In this document: piece by piece, positions 5,369-8,048 of the stretch
How positions within the stretch are numbered: position 1 is the stretch's first letter
Layout of the letters: every line of letters starts with the position of its first letter
Source: Fibrobacteres bacterium CG2_30_45_31
GTDB taxonomy: Bacteria > Fibrobacterota > Fibrobacteria > Fibrobacterales > Fibrobacteraceae
NCBI GenBank assembly: GCA_001873075.1
Contig: MNYL01000208.1
Location: 1-8,048, forward strand
DNA length: 8,048 nucleotides
Reading direction: 5' to 3'
The notes under the pieces: model-generated
What the model was told of the DNA's origin: nothing
The model's database searches: none
What the model saw: the letters and a program-made list of their open reading frames with translations, nothing else
Position numbers and translations under genes: made by a program

Positions 5369-5529
5369 TGGCATTCCTGACGATAAAGAATGTCAATCGC
5401 TTGCGCAGAAATGCGGGCTAAAGAATCAGAATAGCCGGTTGCCCTTCTTCTATGGATTTGTATTTCTCTGAGTTGATGGTGGGCAATCGGCCCAATGTTG
5501 ATCACGTTGTTTTTATTTTCTGCATTCAT
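5356..5529 (-). CDS. Small ribbon-helix-helix-like protein, first gene of the operon
   Basis: A 57-aa protein starting at the ATG at 5527-5529. A TTG three codons upstream is possible but less likely. The ribosome binding site is weak (GAGAG about nine bases upstream). The layout suits a ribbon-helix-helix fold: a short strand NVINIG (8-13), helix A HHQLREIQIHRRRA (17-30), a turn at TGYSD, and helix B SLARISAQAIDILYRQE (36-52). Such proteins are dimeric DNA-binding regulators. Its place as the first gene read away from the XRE repressor, across a shared control region, is that of a Cro-like or Arc-like early regulator. The fold is inferred from pattern only. Confidence 0.65.
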   Translation of the reverse strand: MNAENKNNVINIGPIAHHQLREIQIHRRRATGYSDSLARISAQAIDILYRQECQCDL

Positions 5530-5565
5530 TGTTTGCAACTCTCATAATTATTTAATTTACAAATA

Positions 5566-5594
5566 AATATAATTCAGTTTTGAAAAAAAAACAA
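5566..5594 (-). promoter_or_regulatory. Candidate promoter for the leftward operon
   Basis: On the minus strand TTGTTT (5589-5594), a 17-base spacer and TATATT (5566-5571) form a sigma-70-like promoter with a good -10 and a weak -35. It lies about 40 bases before the first operon gene. The T-rich spacer may help bend the DNA. Confidence 0.45.
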
Positions 5595-5641
5595 TAAAAA
5601 TTATTGCAAAAGCAAATTTTTTATTCGAAAAGCATATTTTT
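5592..5641. promoter_or_regulatory. Candidate repressor operators
   Basis: Two near-identical 14-bp direct repeats, AAAAGCAAATTTTT (5608-5621) and AAAAGCATATTTTT (5628-5641), start 20 bp apart, about two helical turns. A perfect inverted repeat, CAATAA-AAA-TTATTG, lies at 5592-5606 and overlaps the -35 of the leftward promoter. The placement suits sites for the adjoining XRE repressor or the first leftward regulator. Binding is inference. Confidence 0.5.
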
Positions 5642-5646
5642 GGAGC

Positions 5647-5949
5647 ATGTCAATTCGTTTAATTCAATTTATGGACCGGAATGGGATAAAAAACCAAACC
5701 GAATTAGCCCAAAAACTGGGAGTATCGCAAAGTGCCATTTCATCTTGGAGCAGTGGACGAAATGAACCAGATCTCAATTGTATGAAAAAAATGCTACTAA
5801 TGGGAATGACCATCGCGGAGCTTTTTGGAGAAGATGCCGAACAATCTGTGATCAATGGATTAAAAAATAAGATAACCCCGAGGTCAGTTGATAACGCAGT
5901 GTTTTTGGAGGCTGTTAAAAAGGCTTTAGCTTCGTTGGGAAAGAATTAA
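5647..5949 (+). CDS. XRE-family helix-turn-helix repressor
   Basis: A 100-aa protein. Residues 3-14 form helix 1 and 17-36 (QTELAQKLGVSQSAISSWSS) are a classical XRE/Cro helix-turn-helix, with the loop GRNEPDL after the recognition helix. The C-terminal part (62-100) is short and helical with no peptidase domain, so it is not a LexA-like self-cleaving repressor. GGAG ends only one base before the ATG (5647), too close for normal use. The next ATG (residue 9) would cut helix 1, so I keep 5647; the transcript may be leaderless or poorly translated. It is divergent from the long operon and is the likely master repressor. Family assignment is strong, role inferred. Confidence 0.88.
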   Translation: MSIRLIQFMDRNGIKNQTELAQKLGVSQSAISSWSSGRNEPDLNCMKKMLLMGMTIAELFGEDAEQSVINGLKNKITPRSVDNAVFLEAVKKALASLGKN

Positions 5950-6043
5950 TTTTCTTTTGGAAGTATTTAAATTAAAACTGTAATTTTCAAGCACAAATAA
6001 AATTTTGAAGCGGAGGAAACAAAGAAATCCTCTTCTTGAGTTT

Positions 6044-6049
6044 TATAAT
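6044..6049 (+). promoter_or_regulatory. Candidate -10 box for the membrane protein gene
   Basis: A perfect TATAAT lies 25 bases before the ATG of the zinc-ribbon membrane protein. No good -35 is present at 16-18 bp upstream, so the promoter, if used, is weak or needs an activator. Confidence 0.35.
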
Positions 6050-6074
6050 CAATGACCATAATCGGAGAAAAAAC

Positions 6075-6632
6075 ATGTCAGAGCAGCAAAAAACAACAAA
6101 ATGCCCAAAATGCCAAGAAGAAATTATTGCAGGAGCCCAGAAATGCAAACATTGTGGTTCGGATTTGCGCGTTTGGTGGAAACGGCATAAGATTCTGACT
6201 GGAATAGGGATTTTCTTTGTTTTGGTAATAATTTCTGCGGCCTTCAGCAGTGGTGACAAAGAAAATGGTGCGTCATCGGCACCTGAGCAAGCACAGACGA
6301 CAAAAGAAACACCAGTAAAACTATCTGGAATAAAAATTTCAGCTTCACAGCTTTATGCCGCTTATACTGCGAATGAAATCAAGGCTGATGACATGTACAA
6401 GAATAAAATACTTGAGGTCAGTGGTTCTGTTACGTCTATTGGAAAAGACATTATGGACAATCCTTATGTCGTTTTAAAAACGTCGGATTTACTTGGTGGC
6501 ATTCAGTGCATGCTAACTGACGAAGAAAAATCGAAAGCCGGCAAACTTTCGAAGGGAAATTTAATAACGGTTGTTGGAAAAAATACGGGTAAAATGATGA
6601 ATATTCTTTTGGATGAATGTTCCATAAAATAG
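6075..6632 (+). CDS. Zinc-ribbon, transmembrane, OB-fold-like membrane protein
   Basis: A 185-aa protein. The ATG at 6075-6077 follows CGGAG at normal spacing; an upstream TTG (6036) is open but less likely. Residues 10-27 are a zinc ribbon (CPKC, CKHC). Residues 31-39 are basic (LRVWWKRHK) and residues 40-57 are a single hydrophobic membrane helix (ILTGIGIFFVLVIISAAF), so the N-terminus should be inside. A low-complexity Ser/Ala/Thr linker (60-82) leads to a C-terminal domain (about 86-185; ISASQLYAAYTANEI, then strands ILEVSGSVTSIG, YVVLKTS, LITVVGK) like the tRNA_anti-like/OB superfamily of cell-surface proteins. Such genes are common beside phage repressors, where superinfection exclusion is a possible but unproven role. 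Confidence 0.8.
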   Translation: MSEQQKTTKCPKCQEEIIAGAQKCKHCGSDLRVWWKRHKILTGIGIFFVLVIISAAFSSGDKENGASSAPEQAQTTKETPVKLSGIKISASQLYAAYTANEIKADDMYKNKILEVSGSVTSIGKDIMDNPYVVLKTSDLLGGIQCMLTDEEKSKAGKLSKGNLITVVGKNTGKMMNILLDECSIK

Positions 6633-6638
6633 ATGTTC

Positions 6639-6991
6639 CACACGTCCGGATGCCTGCCGCTCCCAGTTATTTTGGACAGAAATTTCACGCCCATCCGGAT
6701 GCTCGCCGCTCCCAGTTATTTCGGACAGAAATTTCACACCCATCCGGATGCCTGTCGCTCCCAGTTATTTCGGACTGGGAGATCGACTGAAAGTTTTCGT
6801 TAAAACTCCCAGTTATTTGAGACAGAAATTTCACACCCATCCGGATGCTCGCCGCTCCCAGTTATTTCGGACAGAAATTTCACACCCATCCGGATGCCTG
6901 CCGCTCCCAGTTATTTTGGACAGAAATTTCACGCCCATCCGGATGCTCGCCGCTCCCAGTTATTTCGGACTGGGAGATCGACTGAAAGTTT
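6639..6991. repeat. Tandem array of about 49-bp units of two types
   Basis: After a partial unit (6639-6659), units begin at 6660, 6709, 6758, 6806, 6855, 6904 and 6953, in the order A A B A A A B. A units are 49 bp, begin CTCCCAGTTATTT and contain the palindromes GAAATTTC and CATCCGGATG. B units share the first 18 bases and then diverge to CTGGGAG and ATCGACTGAAAGTTT. The two B units are identical over 39 bp (6758-6796, 6953-6991) and each forms a 7-bp hairpin CTCCCAG/CTGGGAG. The period is not a multiple of three, so open frames through it are artefacts. There are no unique spacers, so it is not CRISPR. Function is unknown; protein-binding array, transcript end or origin element are possible. 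Confidence 0.9.
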
Positions 6992-7002
6992 AGAATGCAG
7001 TG

Positions 7003-7078
7003 GTAACAAATAAATGTTACTGTAACGTATAAATGTTGTTGTAACATAAAAATGTAGCAGTTACATTAAAGTGTGCTC
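7003..7078 (+). repeat. Four 19-bp direct repeats (iteron-like)
   Basis: Four units stand head to tail without gaps at 7003, 7022, 7041 and 7060. They begin GTAACAAATAAATG, GTAACGTATAAATG, GTAACATAAAAATG and GTTACATTAAAGTG, with looser similarity in the last five bases. Unit length, contiguity and AT content match plasmid iterons bound by a replication initiator. No initiator gene is in the window, so an origin role is inference. The first copy also contains the inverted repeat GTAACA/TGTTAC. Confidence 0.6.
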
Positions 7079-7081
7079 TTG

Positions 7082-7167
7082 TCATTCAATCAATCAATCA
7101 TTCATTCAGTCAATCAGACAGTCAGTCAATCAGACAGTCAGTCAATCAGACAGTCAGTCAATCAATT
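7082..7167. repeat. TCAN tetranucleotide repeat with 16-bp higher-order unit
   Basis: About 21 consecutive 4-bp steps, mostly TCAA, TCAG, TCAT and ACAG. Inside, the 16-bp unit TCAATCAGACAGTCAG occurs three times in a row (7110-7157). Such tracts are prone to slippage. It directly follows the 19-bp repeats. Nothing indicates that it codes for protein. Confidence 0.85.
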
Positions 7168-7177
7168 CTTCTTTTTG

Positions 7178-7191
7178 GTTATGTATATAAC
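7178..7191. repeat. Short AT-rich inverted repeat
   Basis: GTTAT (7178-7182) and ATAAC (7187-7191) form a 5-bp inverted repeat around GTAT, just past the microsatellite. It could be a protein site or chance. From here to the end of the 46-aa gene at 7259 I see nothing else supportable. Confidence 0.25.
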
Positions 7192-7258
7192 TATTCATTC
7201 ATCATGCGTTTGTGCAAAAAGCTGACGGCATAAAAAGAAAAAACAGGGCAAAAGGGCA

Positions 7259-7399
7259 TCAGGAACCCTCGATCCCTTTTTGGAGGCATTCCAATGCCTT
7301 CTTCATGTTTTTCCGGATTCTGGCGCATTTGTGGACACACAACAGGCAAATCCCGCATGATCCCGCGCAAATAATTCCAACGGCAAGACAAAAGCTCAT
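7259..7399 (-). CDS. 46-aa Cys-rich single-pass membrane peptide
   Basis: The ATG at 7397-7399 is preceded by a perfect AGGAGG four bases away, so I start here rather than at the frame's upstream ATG (7465), which has no clear site. Residues 2-23 are hydrophobic with many Cys (SFCLAVGIICAGSCGICLLC) and form one membrane helix. The tail is basic and amphipathic (KCARIRKNMKKALECLQKG). Seven of 46 residues are Cys (4, 11, 15, 18, 21, 25, 38), which is unusual. It lies downstream of the helix-turn-helix gene on the same strand, with a hairpin in the 77-base gap. Small membrane toxins, lysis peptides and stress peptides have this build, but I cannot choose among them. Confidence 0.6.
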   Translation of the reverse strand: MSFCLAVGIICAGSCGICLLCVHKCARIRKNMKKALECLQKGIEGS

Positions 7400-7421
7400 A
7401 AATCCTCCTATGAATTTCTCG

Positions 7422-7457
7422 AAACAACAACCGGCATTTGCCTGTTGTTTTTTTTTT
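7422..7457 (+). terminator. Rho-independent terminator-like hairpin (plus strand)
   Basis: AAACAAC (7422-7428) pairs with GTTGTTT (7444-7450), with an inner GGC/GCC stem around ATTT, and the 3' arm runs into ten Ts (7448-7457). It would end rightward transcription, for example read-through from the membrane protein gene and repeats. The same hairpin lies in the leader of the minus-strand 46-aa gene, where it could affect translation. Confidence 0.55.
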
Positions 7458-7466
7458 GTTAACAAA
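7455..7466. promoter_or_regulatory. Palindrome TTTGTTAACAAA
   Basis: A perfect 12-bp palindrome between the terminator-like T-tract and the stop of the helix-turn-helix gene. It could be a dimeric protein site; no binder is known. Confidence 0.3.
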
Positions 7467-7476
7467 CGAAAAATCT

Positions 7477-7671
7477 TTATCGTTTTAATTTTTCGACATA
7501 GTCATCCACAACCCAGCGTGGAATGATGTAGGTGCCATACTTCACTGCTTTCATTTTTCCCTCGTGGATCCAACGATAAATTATATCGATTGATTTCTTG
7601 GTAATCAGCGCAAATTCTCCAGACGAAACACCGTCCGCCTCGGCCTGTATTCTAGTGGTATTATTATCCAT
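7477..7671 (-). CDS. Excisionase/MerR-type helix-turn-helix protein
   Basis: A 64-aa protein matching the small helix-turn-helix domain of excisionases and related plasmid regulators. Residues 17-34 (SGEFALITKKSIDIIYRW) give the helix-turn-helix, IHEGKMKAVKYG (35-46) the beginning of the wing, and YIIPRWVVDDYVEKL (48-62) the typical I-P-x-x-x-x-D-D-Y/F ending. The ATG at 7669-7671 has no Shine-Dalgarno sequence in its AT-rich upstream bases, unlike most genes here, so translation may be weak or leaderless. It probably bends or marks DNA in the non-coding stretch to its right, for recombination or control. No integrase is in view, so excisionase is only one option. Confidence 0.75.
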   Translation of the reverse strand: MDNNTTRIQAEADGVSSGEFALITKKSIDIIYRWIHEGKMKAVKYGTYIIPRWVVDDYVEKLKR

Positions 7672-7977
7672 TTAACAGAAATAAATAATGAATCTGTATT
7701 CAAAAGCCTCAAAAGTGGGCAGAATTCTGCAAAATCAGAAATAAGTAATTATTGTGGTATTTTGGGGGCAGGATAGAGCTTGGTTGGGTTCATCGACAAT
7801 TTCAATGTATTTTCTTAGCCTCTATTTAAAGCCTTGTGGCCCTTTCCAGGCGTTTTAAACGAGTCTAAATGGCTTTAAATGTAGGTGTATTATCAATGGT
7901 CTTTAAACCTGCGTTCAAAGCGCAAATGGCTAGCAATGGGCTTCATTGACCATTCATTTTAAGAGCTTTAAACCTGA

Positions 7978-8014
7978 TTAACCAAGGTTAATTAACCATT
8001 CAAAACATGGTTAA
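7978..8014. repeat. Nested GGTTAA palindromes
   Basis: TTAACCAAGGTTAA (7978-7991) and GGTTAATTAACC (7986-7997) are perfect overlapping palindromes. TTAACCAT (7992-7999) and ATGGTTAA (8007-8014) are a further 8-bp inverted repeat. The set holds four GGTTAA boxes in alternating orientation, as expected for cooperative binding of a dimeric protein. Confidence 0.6.
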
Positions 8015-8032
8015 TTCTTTGTTTTCTTTCAG

Positions 8033-8041
8033 TTTTCCACA
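8033..8041 (+). promoter_or_regulatory. DnaA-box match TTTTCCACA
   Basis: This 9-mer fits the relaxed DnaA consensus TTWTNCACA. It is a single box, close to the palindromes and at the window edge, so it supports an origin only weakly. Confidence 0.35.
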
Positions 8042-8048
8042 CAATAAA

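Larger units (their letters stand above)
7672..8048. other. Non-coding AT-rich region, possible origin or recombination site
   Basis: No gene is supportable here. It holds a perfect palindrome GCAGAATTCTGC (7719-7730), five TTTAAA cores (7825, 7854, 7874, 7902, 7967), an 11-bp direct repeat CTTTAAACCTG (7901 and 7966 onward), AAATGGCT twice (7868, 7924), four GGTTAA boxes in palindromic arrangement, and a DnaA-box match at the right edge. This density of sites suits an origin, an attachment region with arm-type sites, or a control region for a gene beyond the edge. Confidence 0.5.

Noticed and set aside
6013..6032. Weak inverted repeat GAGGA/TCCTC before the membrane protein gene
   Set aside because: Only five pairs with a long loop and no T-tract; not enough for a terminator or riboswitch.
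6639..6991. CRISPR array
   Set aside because: Units are contiguous with no unique spacers and no cas gene is nearby.
6748..6993. Open frames within the 49-bp repeat array on both strands (also 6503-6743)
   Set aside because: They repeat because the DNA repeats; the unit length is not a multiple of three and there is no ribosome binding site.
7259..7465. 68-aa version of the membrane peptide
   Set aside because: The upstream ATG lies in the A-rich side of the hairpin without a clear site; the internal ATG has AGGAGG four bases away.
7212..7526. Plus-strand open frame of 104 codons
   Set aside because: It runs through the terminator-like hairpin and antisense to the 46-aa gene with its perfect AGGAGG; no start signal.

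Overview
The window looks like the control and early region of a temperate phage, phage-plasmid or related mobile element from a bacterium with strong Shine-Dalgarno (SD) sites (many AGGAG/AAGGAG sites before starts). The code is standard: TGA is used as a stop in several ATGA overlaps. The SD use argues against Bacteroidota, but I cannot name the host. No integrase, replication initiator, ParA, terminase or structural gene is visible, so 'phage-like' rests on layout: a divergent XRE repressor, a long leftward operon of tiny tightly packed genes, many zinc-ribbon and DNA-binding proteins, a tRNA-like gene and dense repeats.

Left part (1-5529, all minus strand): one operon read right to left, starting beside the repressor. 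In order: a small ribbon-helix-helix-like protein; a 155-aa protein with a C-terminal motif like phage replisome-organizer proteins; two tandem SpoVG-like genes; a 56-aa Cys-rich protein; four small unknowns; a 499-aa ParB-family protein with a zinc-cluster insert; a protein with three helix-turn-helix-like units; a zinc ribbon; a roughly 300-nt non-coding block; another Cys-rich protein; and a gene leaving the window. Most starts overlap or abut the previous stop.

The non-coding block (535-834) is the most striking feature. Read on the minus strand it forms a series of perfect hairpins around a tRNA-like gene with an abnormal 8-base anticodon loop. Two of the hairpins look like copies of one module whose stems differ in sequence but remain fully paired.

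Middle (5530-6632): a divergent AT-rich control region, then a plus-strand XRE repressor and a zinc-ribbon/transmembrane/OB-fold-like membrane protein, a common kind of lysogeny-side accessory gene.

Right part (6633-8048): mainly repeat DNA. It holds a tandem array of about 49-bp units of two types, four 19-bp iteron-like repeats, a TCAN microsatellite, a short minus-strand pair (excisionase/MerR-type helix-turn-helix protein, then a 46-aa Cys-rich membrane peptide), and a final 377-bp non-coding stretch with TTTAAA motifs, GGTTAA palindromes and a DnaA-box match. This suggests a replication origin or recombination/control site, but no initiator gene is in view.
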